Shown here piece after piece: positions 52,580 to 59,598 of a stretch of DNA of 64,000 nt. Position numbers and translations under genes: made by a program. The notes beneath the pieces are model-generated. The model worked only from the letters and a program-made list of their open reading frames with translations. It searched no databases and had not been told where the DNA came from. The number at the start of each line of letters is the position of its first letter. Positions within the stretch are counted from its first letter, which is position 1. This DNA comes from Crossiella sp. SN42 (GTDB lineage: Bacteria; Actinomycetota; Actinomycetes; Mycobacteriales; Pseudonocardiaceae), in NCBI RefSeq assembly GCF_023897065.1, contig NZ_JAMHIV010000027.1:1-64000 (forward strand), given 5' to 3'.

Positions 52580-53779
52580 TTACACGGACGGTACCCGGAT
52601 CACCAGCGCGTCGCCCTGGCCGCCGCCGCCGCACAGCGCGGCCGCGCCGACGCCGCCACCGCGCCGCTGGAGCTCCAGCGCCAGGTGCAGCACCACGCGG
52701 GCGCCGGACATGCCGATCGGGTGGCCGAGTGCGATCGCGCCACCGTTGACGTTGACCTTGGCATCCGCCGCGGCCTCGTCCAGGCCGAGCTGGCGGGCGG
52801 AGACCACGCCGACCGCGGCGAAGGCCTCGTTGATCTCGATCAGGTCCAGCGCCGAGGGGTCGATGCCCTCCTTGGCGCAGGCCGCCTTGATCGCGTTCGA
52901 GGGCTGTTCGTGCAGGCTGGCGTCGGGACCGGCGACCACGCCGTGCGCGCCGATCTCGGCCAGCCAGGTCAGGCCCAGCTCTTCGGCCTTGGCCTTGCTC
53001 ATCACCACGACCGCGGCCGCGCCGTCGGAGATCTGCGAGGCCGAGCCCGCGGTGATGGTGCCGTCGGAGGCGAAGGCCGGGCGCAGCTTGCCCAGGGTGT
53101 CCACGGTGGTGTCCGCGCGCACGCCCTCGTCCGTGCTGAACAGCACCGGGTCGCCCTTGCGCTGCGGGATGGCCACCGGCGCGATCTCCTGCTCGAAGAT
53201 CCCGTTGGCCGCGGCCGCGGCGGCGCGCTGGTGCGAGCGGGCGGCGAAGGCGTCCTGCTCGGCGCGGGTCAGGCCGTAGCGGGCGTTGTACTTCTCCGTG
53301 GAGGCGCCCATGGCGACCTGGTCGAAGGCGCAGAACAGGCCGTCGTGCGCCATGTGGTCGGTCAGCGTCACATCGCCGTACTTGAAGCCGGAGCGGGACT
53401 TCGGCAGCAGGTGCGGGGCCTGGGTCATCGACTCCTGGCCACCGGCCACCACGATGTCGAACTCACCGGCGCGGATCAGCTGGTCGGCCAGCGCGATCGC
53501 GTCCAGGCCGGAGAGGCAGACCTTGTTGATGGTCAGCGAGGGCACGCTCATCGGGATGCCCGCGGCCACCGCGGCCTGCCGCGCGGGCATCTGCCCCGCG
53601 CCCGCGGTGAGCACCTGGCCCATGATCACGTACTGCACGGCCTCCGGCGCGACCCCGGCCCGCTCCAGCGCGGCCTTGATGGCCACCCCGCCGAGCTGGG
53701 CGCCGGAGAAGTCCTTGAGCGAGCCGAGCAGCCGTCCCATGGGGGTACGGGCTCCGGCGACGATGACCGAACCAGACAC
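52580..53779 (-). CDS. Acetyl-CoA C-acetyltransferase (thiolase)
   Basis: The 399-residue thiolase has the acyl-accepting Cys88 ([20 protein letters not shown]), [17 protein letters not shown] with the catalytic His, and the second Cys in [13 protein letters not shown]. It condenses two acetyl-CoA to acetoacetyl-CoA, or does the reverse. GTG 53779 has GGAGG upstream; the longer frame to 53875 is rejected. It is divergent from the methylmalonyl-CoA epimerase and precedes meaB, linking acetoacetyl-CoA to the ccr route. Confidence 0.93.
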   Translation of the reverse strand: MSGSVIVAGARTPMGRLLGSLKDFSGAQLGGVAIKAALERAGVAPEAVQYVIMGQVLTAGAGQMPARQAAVAAGIPMSVPSLTINKVCLSGLDAIALADQLIRAGEFDIVVAGGQESMTQAPHLLPKSRSGFKYGDVTLTDHMAHDGLFCAFDQVAMGASTEKYNARYGLTRAEQDAFAARSHQRAAAAAANGIFEQEIAPVAIPQRKGDPVLFSTDEGVRADTTVDTLGKLRPAFASDGTITAGSASQISDGAAAVVVMSKAKAEELGLTWLAEIGAHGVVAGPDASLHEQPSNAIKAACAKEGIDPSALDLIEINEAFAAVGVVSARQLGLDEAAADAKVNVNGGAIALGHPIGMSGARVVLHLALELQRRGGGVGAAALCGGGGQGDALVIRVPSV

Positions 53780-53834
53780 GGCTGCCTCCAGCGACACTGC
53801 GGGTGGGAATTGGTCTGTTGGGAGTTTCTTGGAC

Positions 53835-53849
53835 CATACCGGGGGTATG
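53835..53849. promoter_or_regulatory. Palindrome between thiolase and epimerase genes
   Basis: CATACCGGGGGTATG: 6-base arms around GGG, in the 142-bp gap between divergent starts. It could be a shared operator; short enough to be chance. Confidence 0.4.
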
Positions 53850-53921
53850 CGGGAACCGGCCTTGTGAGGACGCACACAGAAAGTGCCCGTATCCCGGTCG
53901 CTCCGTTACTAGTCTGCCCCT

Positions 53922-54371
53922 ATGCAGGAAGAACTCCAGAGCTTCGTCACCGCCATCGACCACGTCGGCATCGCGGTGCCCGACCTGGACGAGGCCATCG
54001 CCTTCCACCGGGAGACCTTCGGCCTGGAGGTCGCGCACGAGGAGACCAATGACGAGCAGGGGGTGCGCGAGGCCATGCTGCGCGCGCCCGGCGACGTCTC
54101 CGGCGCGACCCAGATCCAGCTGCTCGCGCCGTCCCGGCCGGACTCGACCATCGCCAAGTTCATCGGCCGCAGCGGCCCCGGCCTGCAGCAGCTGGCCTAC
54201 CGGGTCAGCGACATCGACGCGGCCTGCGCGGCGATCAAGGCCAAGGGCCTGCGGGTGCTGTTCGAGGAGCCCAAGCGGGGCACCTCGAACAGCCGGGTCA
54301 ACTTCATCCACCCCAAGGACGCCGGCGGCGTGCTGGTCGAGCTGGTGCAACCGGCCGAGCACGGCCACTGA
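53922..54371 (+). CDS. mce: Methylmalonyl-CoA epimerase
   Basis: The 149-residue vicinal-oxygen-chelate protein interconverts (2R)- and (2S)-methylmalonyl-CoA. Motifs: FVTAIDHVGIAVPDLDEAIA (metal His), HEETNDEQGVREAMLRAPG, GPGLQQLAYRVSDIDAACAA (second His replaced by Gln/Leu-Ala context, compare LHHIAYRV in typical members), FIHPKDAGGVLVELVQP (last His and metal Glu). A TACTAG box ends about 8 bases before the ATG, so it may be leaderless. It is divergent from thiolase-meaB. The altered second motif makes the assignment slightly less sure. Confidence 0.82.
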   Translation: MQEELQSFVTAIDHVGIAVPDLDEAIAFHRETFGLEVAHEETNDEQGVREAMLRAPGDVSGATQIQLLAPSRPDSTIAKFIGRSGPGLQQLAYRVSDIDAACAAIKAKGLRVLFEEPKRGTSNSRVNFIHPKDAGGVLVELVQPAEHGH

Positions 54372-54378
54372 CCTGGGC

Positions 54379-54410
54379 GTGGCGTTCCCGGCAGGCACCG
54401 GGAACGCCAC
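54379..54410. terminator. Bidirectional terminator, perfect 13-bp stem
   Basis: GTGGCGTTCCCGG (54379-54391) and CCGGGAACGCCAC (54398-54410) flank a 6-base loop, between the convergent epimerase and acylase genes. Confidence 0.9.
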
Positions 54411-54416
54411 CATCAC

Positions 54417-56837
54417 TCAGGAGGACTTCGGCACCAGGATCAGGTACCGCTCGGCGTTGCGCTCCACCGCGACCTTGCTGTAGACCAGCGGGAAGTACTC
54501 GCCCTTCCGCCAGGTCTCGGCCAGGTCCTTGTAGTGCGGGTCAGCCGGGTTGCCGGACTGGCCCGGCGCGTTGACCGCCTTCGAGCCGTCCCAGTTGCCC
54601 ACGTCGATGACGACTCGCAGCGAGGCGCCGCCGATGTGCCGGAAGTCGGCCGACTCGTACTCGGAGTTGTTCACCGTGTCCGAGGCCCCGCCGCGCGGGA
54701 ACGGCCCGACGTTGAGCCGCTTGCGCGTGGCCTCGTCCACCAGCGGCGAGACCGGGTTCTCGAACTTGGTGTGCTGCAGCTTGCCCCACTGCCAGCTCGC
54801 CTGGTCCGCGCCGAGCAGCTTCTCGACCTCGGCCCGTGCGCTGACCAGGGTGTCGATCAGCAGCTTGTCCCGCTTGGCCTTGCCGTCCGCGCCGAAGTAG
54901 TTCTCCGGGTGCTCCAGCGCGTCGATCAGCACCTGGGTGTCCGGCCGCTGGATGAAGTCCACGCCCGGCAGCACCGCCTGGATGAACTTCGGGCCGAGGT
55001 GCTTGGTGAACCACGGCTCGTACAGCGCGGCCGCGGCCGACTCCGGACCGGCCACGTGGTTCCAGCCGGTCAGCAGCGCCAGCGAGGCCTTGACCTTCGG
55101 GTCCTCGCTGCTCAGCGACTTCAGCACCCCGGTGATCTTGCGTGCCGGGATGGACAGGAAGTCGTTCTGCAGCTTCAGCGAGTCCTCGAAGGACAGCTTG
55201 GCCTTGCTGTTGAGCACCTCCGCGATCCGCTGGTAGCGGTACGGATCCGACCAGGAGTCGTAGCCCAGCCCCAGGTTCTGGTGCGAGGCAGGCACGTTCA
55301 TCTCGTTGCCGGTGGCCACCCAGCCGCTGGCCGGGTTGATCGTGCGCGGCAGGTCGTCGCCGGAGTAGAAGCCGTTCCACTCGTAGCGCCCGTCACCGGG
55401 CACCGGCAGCAGACCGTCGTGCTTGGGCCGCTTGGGCACCAGCGCGCCGGGCAGCCAGCCGATCTGACCAGCCGTGTTGGCGTAGACGTGGTTCGCGCCG
55501 GGCGCGCGCCACTTCTTCAGCGCCTCGCCGAACTGCTCCGCGGTCTTCGCGTTCTGGTAGCCCAGGGCGGCGAAGTACGGCGAGGTGCCCGGCTCCAGCC
55601 ACACGCTGCGCAACCCGTAGGCCAGGTGGCGCTGCGCGTCCACGAACAGGATCGGCCCGTGCCTGCTGAAGGAGGTCGTGAGGTCACGGGGCTGTTCGCC
55701 CTTGACCGCCAGCTTCTCCGTCACCGTGCGGAAGGCCTCGTACCCGTTGCCGTACTTGTACCGGCTGTGGTCGGCCGGGTCGAGCTCGTAGACGTAGAGG
55801 TCCTCCTGGTCGGCCGGGAACATGGTCAGCCCGAAGGCCGAGGTCCCGTTGTGGCCGAGGGAGAGCCCCGGGATCATCGGCTCACCTGCGCCGATGATGT
55901 CCAGCCCCGGCGCGGACAGGTGCGCCAGGTACCGCGAGGCGGGCAGGCTCATCAGCCGGTGCGGGTCATCGGCGAGCACCGGTCGCCCGGTGGCCGACTT
56001 CGCCGCGGAGATGGCCCAGTTGTTGCTGCCCTGGGCCGGCGGCTTCTGGGTGGTGCTGATCTTGCCGGTGCCCGCGTCGAAGGTCACCGGCAGCACCGCG
56101 TTGCCGTAGGCGGTCAGCAGCGGTTCGACCACCTGGGCCAGCGCGCAGGTGTCCAGGCCCTGGGGGACCGTGACGGCGTGCTTGGGCTCCAGGTTCTGCC
56201 GGATCGCGTCCGCTTCCGGACCGGCCGCGCAGGTGGTCAGCGCCCGCAGTGCCTCGTAGTAGGCGTTGGTCACCAGCGCGTGGTGCCGGATGCGCACCAC
56301 GTCCTCCGGCTGCCACCGCGCGGGGCGGTGGCCGAGCACCTTGAACTCCTCGGGCAGCGACTCCGGGTGGCGTTCCAGCCACTCGATGTAGCCGTTGACG
56401 CCCGCGACGAACTTGGTGGCCACCTCCTTCGCCTGCGGCGGGTAGGCGGCCCACTCCTTGGCCAGGTCACCCCGGTAGAGCATCGCGCGGGCGCCCTTGT
56501 CCAGGTCGGCGTAGACCCCGCCGAGCGCCTCGGAGAGCGTGCCCAGCCCGCGGCGGCGCCACAGGTCGAGCTGGAAGAGGCGGTCCCTGGCGGCGTTGAA
56601 GCCCTGGCCCAGGTACACGTCGGCGGTGTTGGTGGCGTAGATGTGCGGCACGCCCCACTTGTCCAGCACCGTGCGCACCGGCGCGGTCAGCCCGGCGATC
56701 TGGAACGTGGTGGTGTTCCGCGCCACCGCTGGTTCGGCGAGGGCGCTCGGTCCGATCACACCAGCTGCCAGCACGCCTGCCAGCAGCAACGCCCCCTTTC
56801 TCTTACCTCGCAAGAAGAATCGTGTTGTGCGTGTCAT
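54417..56837 (-). CDS. Secreted penicillin acylase family Ntn-hydrolase
   Basis: The 806-residue preproprotein has a signal peptide (GALLLAGVLAAGVIGPSALA), an alpha domain (VRTVLDKWGVPHIYATNTAD, ARDRLFQLDLWRRRGLGTLS), and the self-cleavage site at Ser271 (PPAQGSNNWAISAAKSATGR), which becomes the N-terminal nucleophile of the beta chain. Related enzymes (aculeacin A, cyclic-lipopeptide and acyl-homoserine-lactone acylases) remove fatty acyl chains from amides. The substrate here is open; quorum-signal or lipopeptide cleavage is the likeliest. It stands alone, with a terminator shared with the epimerase. Confidence 0.92.
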   Translation of the reverse strand: MTRTTRFFLRGKRKGALLLAGVLAAGVIGPSALAEPAVARNTTTFQIAGLTAPVRTVLDKWGVPHIYATNTADVYLGQGFNAARDRLFQLDLWRRRGLGTLSEALGGVYADLDKGARAMLYRGDLAKEWAAYPPQAKEVATKFVAGVNGYIEWLERHPESLPEEFKVLGHRPARWQPEDVVRIRHHALVTNAYYEALRALTTCAAGPEADAIRQNLEPKHAVTVPQGLDTCALAQVVEPLLTAYGNAVLPVTFDAGTGKISTTQKPPAQGSNNWAISAAKSATGRPVLADDPHRLMSLPASRYLAHLSAPGLDIIGAGEPMIPGLSLGHNGTSAFGLTMFPADQEDLYVYELDPADHSRYKYGNGYEAFRTVTEKLAVKGEQPRDLTTSFSRHGPILFVDAQRHLAYGLRSVWLEPGTSPYFAALGYQNAKTAEQFGEALKKWRAPGANHVYANTAGQIGWLPGALVPKRPKHDGLLPVPGDGRYEWNGFYSGDDLPRTINPASGWVATGNEMNVPASHQNLGLGYDSWSDPYRYQRIAEVLNSKAKLSFEDSLKLQNDFLSIPARKITGVLKSLSSEDPKVKASLALLTGWNHVAGPESAAAALYEPWFTKHLGPKFIQAVLPGVDFIQRPDTQVLIDALEHPENYFGADGKAKRDKLLIDTLVSARAEVEKLLGADQASWQWGKLQHTKFENPVSPLVDEATRKRLNVGPFPRGGASDTVNNSEYESADFRHIGGASLRVVIDVGNWDGSKAVNAPGQSGNPADPHYKDLAETWRKGEYFPLVYSKVAVERNAERYLILVPKSS

Positions 56838-56953
56838 GCAGAACTCAGCCCCAGTTCGTGTCCGTATTCACCTGATCGGATGACGGAAGGACACGACTCC
56901 ATTGATAGCCGTACGCAAAGTGACGAGCCAGGCGGTTTTGGGGTTGTTAAGTC

Positions 56954-57550
56954 CTACTTGACAAGTGGATCAAAGGTGTTGATCGCGCGGGCGATCAGCT
57001 CGACCTCCGCGGCCAGCCGGTCCGCCTGGGCGGCGGGCCAGTCCGGGTGGTGCCGGGCCACCGCGTGCCGGTAGCCCACGGCCAGCGCGACCAGGGTGGC
57101 CGCCGCCTCCGCCGCCGCCGCGGGGCAGTCCGGCCGGGCCGCGGTGATCACCGCCCTGGCGTGCCCCTCGGTGCGCCCGAACCGGGCGTGCAGGGCATCG
57201 CGCACCGCGGGGTGGGTGTCGGCCTCCCGCCACAGCAGGTGGCTCAGCAGGGTGGAGTCGTCGTGGTGGGCGTCCAGCTCGGCCACCAGCGCGCGCAGGC
57301 TGGCGGCCACATCTCCCGGCGTGACAACGGTTTCCAGGTCAACCGGATGCTCGGGCAGGCGCTCGACCAGCGCGGCCAGCAGGTCCGGTTTGCGGCGGAA
57401 GTAGTAGTGCACCAGCGCCTTGGGCACGCCGGCCGCCTCAGCGATCTTGGACGTGGGCGTGGCGTCGAAGCCGGACTCGGCGAACAGGGTCTCCGCGGCG
57501 GCCAGGATCCGGTCTTTGGCGGACAGCGCTCTTCCCTTTCGTTGTGGCAC
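56954..57550 (-). CDS. TetR family regulator
   Basis: The 198-residue protein has a TetR helix-turn-helix (KDRILAAAETLFAESGFDAT, SKIAEAAGVPKALVHYYFRR) and a ligand domain with DTHPAVRDALHARFGRTEGH. The start is uncertain: GTG 57550 gives VPQRKGRALSAKD, with no ribosome site; a CTG in GCGCTGTCC, preceded by AAGGGAAG, would give SAKDRIL, a typical family start. It lies downstream of the SPW gene on the same strand, beyond a hairpin. Possible targets are itself, the SPW gene or the divergent ccr. Confidence 0.9.
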   Translation of the reverse strand: MPQRKGRALSAKDRILAAAETLFAESGFDATPTSKIAEAAGVPKALVHYYFRRKPDLLAALVERLPEHPVDLETVVTPGDVAASLRALVAELDAHHDDSTLLSHLLWREADTHPAVRDALHARFGRTEGHARAVITAARPDCPAAAAEAAATLVALAVGYRHAVARHHPDWPAAQADRLAAEVELIARAINTFDPLVK

Positions 57551-57557
57551 AAGGCAA

Positions 57558-57588
57558 GGGCCGCCTCGCCGCTGGAGCGAGACGGCCC
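57558..57588 (-). terminator. Hairpin between the SPW and TetR genes
   Basis: GGGCCG-c-CTCGC and GCGAG-a-CGGCCC pair around a short loop, just after the SPW stop and before the TetR start on the same strand. It would separate the two transcripts. Confidence 0.65.
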
Positions 57589-57603
57589 CCTGCCCGGTCG
57601 AGG

Positions 57604-57963
57604 TCAGTGCGAACCGGCGAACCCGTGCGCGGTGTTCGCCGCGGGCAGCGCGGCCGCGCCCGCCAGGATCGCCAGCACGCCGACGATCCACGAGGTCCAG
57701 GCCGCGCCCATCATGTCGGCGCTGTAGCCCATCACCCACGGCGCCAGGAACAGCAGCGCGCCGAGGCCGATGTGCACGTACTCGCTGGCCACCGATCCGG
57801 GCTGGGCGAGCGACCACAGCGCCGAGATCCCCAGCAGCGCGCCCAGCAGGACCATCGTCCACATCGAGCGTTCCGAGGTCTCCACCCACATCGGGCTGAG
57901 CAGCACGACCACGCCCATCACCACGACGGCCCAGTCCTGCCAGCGGCTCCACGGCTTCTCCAT
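57604..57963 (-). CDS. SPW-repeat membrane protein
   Basis: The 119-residue protein has two SPW-type repeats, WQDWAVVVMGVVVLLSPMWV and YVHIGLGALLFLAPWVMGYS, each a pair of membrane helices, four spans in all. The family is common in actinobacteria and rhizobia; function unknown. ATG 57963 with GGAGGTGG upstream is preferred over ATG 57978. It is divergent from ccr. Confidence 0.85.
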   Translation of the reverse strand: MEKPWSRWQDWAVVVMGVVVLLSPMWVETSERSMWTMVLLGALLGISALWSLAQPGSVASEYVHIGLGALLFLAPWVMGYSADMMGAAWTSWIVGVLAILAGAAALPAANTAHGFAGSH

Positions 57964-58114
57964 CACGACCACCTCCATTGACGGCCGAAAAGGGTTTCCC
58001 TAAGCCCCAGAGTCCTCCTTGATTGGCCGCCCGGTCAAGAATCCCGCGCGTTCCCCGGGTCACGATCGGACGAACCTGTCCGTGCAGTGGCTCACAACTG
58101 GGTCTCTGGATCGT

Positions 58115-58128
58115 TTACTGGTGAGTAA
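58115..58128. promoter_or_regulatory. Palindrome upstream of ccr
   Basis: TTACTGGTGAGTAA has perfect 5-base arms around GGTG (extended by G...C at the outside with one gap), 51 bases before the ccr start. Its shape is that of a TetR-type acyl-CoA-metabolism operator, but no regulator can be named from this alone. Confidence 0.5.
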
Positions 58129-58178
58129 CCTCCCCCGAACTGCGCCGATGGCACACAAAACACCCACGGAGGTCCCCC

Positions 58179-59510
58179 GTGCAGAAGATCCTCGACGCGA
58201 TCCTGGCTGGCGAGTACGAGGCGCTCGCCGGACTCCCGGTGCCGGAGTCGTACCGGGGCGTGACCGTGCGTGCCGACGAGGTCGACATGTTCGAGGGCGT
58301 GCCGCACAAGGAGAAGGACCCGCGCCGCTCGCTGCACCTGGACGAGGTGGCCACCCCCGAGCTCGGCCCCGGTGAGGCGCTGGTCGCGGTGATGGCCAGC
58401 GCGATCAACTACAACACCGTGTGGACCTCGATCTTCGAGCCGGTGTCCACCTTCGGCTTCCTCAAGCGCTACGGCCGCACCTCGCCGCTGGCCTCCCGGC
58501 ACGACCTGCCCTACCACGTGGTCGGCTCCGACCTGGCCGGCGTGGTGCTGCGCACCGGGGCCGGGGTGAACAACTGGAAGCCCGGCGACGAGGTGGTCGC
58601 GCACTGTCTGAGCGTCGAGCTGGAGAGCCCGGACGGCCACGGCGACACCATGATGGACCCGGAGCAGCGGATCTGGGGCTTCGAGACCAACTTCGGCGGC
58701 CTGGCCGAGCTGGCCCTGGTCAAGACCAACCAGCTGATGCCCAAGCCACGGCACCTGAGCTGGGAGGAGGCGGCCAGTCCCGGACTGGTCAACTCCACCG
58801 CCTACCGCCAGCTGGTCTCCCGCAACGGCGCCGGCATGAAGCAGGGCGACACGGTGCTGATCTGGGGCGCCTCCGGCGGTCTCGGCTCCTACGCCACCCA
58901 GTTCGCGCTCAACGGCGGCGCCATCCCGGTGTGCGTGGTCTCCAGCCCGGAGAAGGCGGAGATCTGCCGCAAGATGGGCGCGGAGCTGATCATCGACCGG
59001 TCGGCCGAGGGCTACAAGTTCTGGAAGGACGAGCACGAGCAGGACCCCAGGGAGTGGAAGCGCTTCGGCGCCAAGATCCGCGAGCTGACCGGTGGCGACG
59101 ACCCGGACATCGTGTTCGAGCACCCCGGCAAGGAGACCTTCGGCGCCAGCGTCTACGTGGCCCGCAAGGGCGGCACCATCGTCACCTGCGCGTCCACCAG
59201 CGGGTTCATGCACAGCTACGACAACCGCTACCTGTGGATGAACCTCAAGCGGATCATCGGCTCGCACTTCGCCAACTACCGGGAGGCCTGGGAGGCCAAC
59301 CGGTTGATCGCCAAGGGCAAGATCCACCCGACACTGTCCAATGTGTACTCGCTGGCAGAGACGGGTCAGGCGGCCTGGGACGTGCACCAGAACGCACACC
59401 AGGGAAAGGTTGGTGTGTTGTGTCTCGCACCGGAGCCGGGCCTGGGTGTGCACGACGCCGAATTCCGTGCGGCACATGAGGATGCGATCAACCGATTCCG
59501 GGGCGTGTGA
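58179..59510 (+). CDS. ccr: Crotonyl-CoA carboxylase/reductase
   Basis: The 443-residue zinc-less MDR-superfamily enzyme reductively carboxylates crotonyl-CoA to ethylmalonyl-CoA with NADPH and CO2, or reduces it to butyryl-CoA. Evidence: AINYNTVWTSIFEPVSTFGF, WGFETNFGGLAELALVKTNQ, NADPH-binding VLIWGASGGLGSYATQFALN and IVFEHPGKETFGASVYVARK, all typical of Ccr. GTG 58179 follows GGAGG by six bases. No ecm or ethylmalonyl-CoA mutase follows. Products supply polyketide extender units or, via icmA, the isobutyryl/butyryl pool. Confidence 0.95.
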   Translation: MQKILDAILAGEYEALAGLPVPESYRGVTVRADEVDMFEGVPHKEKDPRRSLHLDEVATPELGPGEALVAVMASAINYNTVWTSIFEPVSTFGFLKRYGRTSPLASRHDLPYHVVGSDLAGVVLRTGAGVNNWKPGDEVVAHCLSVELESPDGHGDTMMDPEQRIWGFETNFGGLAELALVKTNQLMPKPRHLSWEEAASPGLVNSTAYRQLVSRNGAGMKQGDTVLIWGASGGLGSYATQFALNGGAIPVCVVSSPEKAEICRKMGAELIIDRSAEGYKFWKDEHEQDPREWKRFGAKIRELTGGDDPDIVFEHPGKETFGASVYVARKGGTIVTCASTSGFMHSYDNRYLWMNLKRIIGSHFANYREAWEANRLIAKGKIHPTLSNVYSLAETGQAAWDVHQNAHQGKVGVLCLAPEPGLGVHDAEFRAAHEDAINRFRGV

Positions 59511-59549
59511 CGGAAGTTTCGCGTTTTCCCACGGATGGCCTACTGCGTA

Positions 59550-59573
59550 GCGGGTGGCACGGCGACCACCCGC
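59550..59573 (+). terminator. Hairpin after ccr
   Basis: GCGGGTGG and CCACCCGC form an 8-bp stem with an 8-base loop, 40 bases beyond the ccr stop and before the coiled-coil gene. Confidence 0.6.
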
Positions 59574-59598
59574 CACGCGGTGCGGGTAGCGTGAGGCC

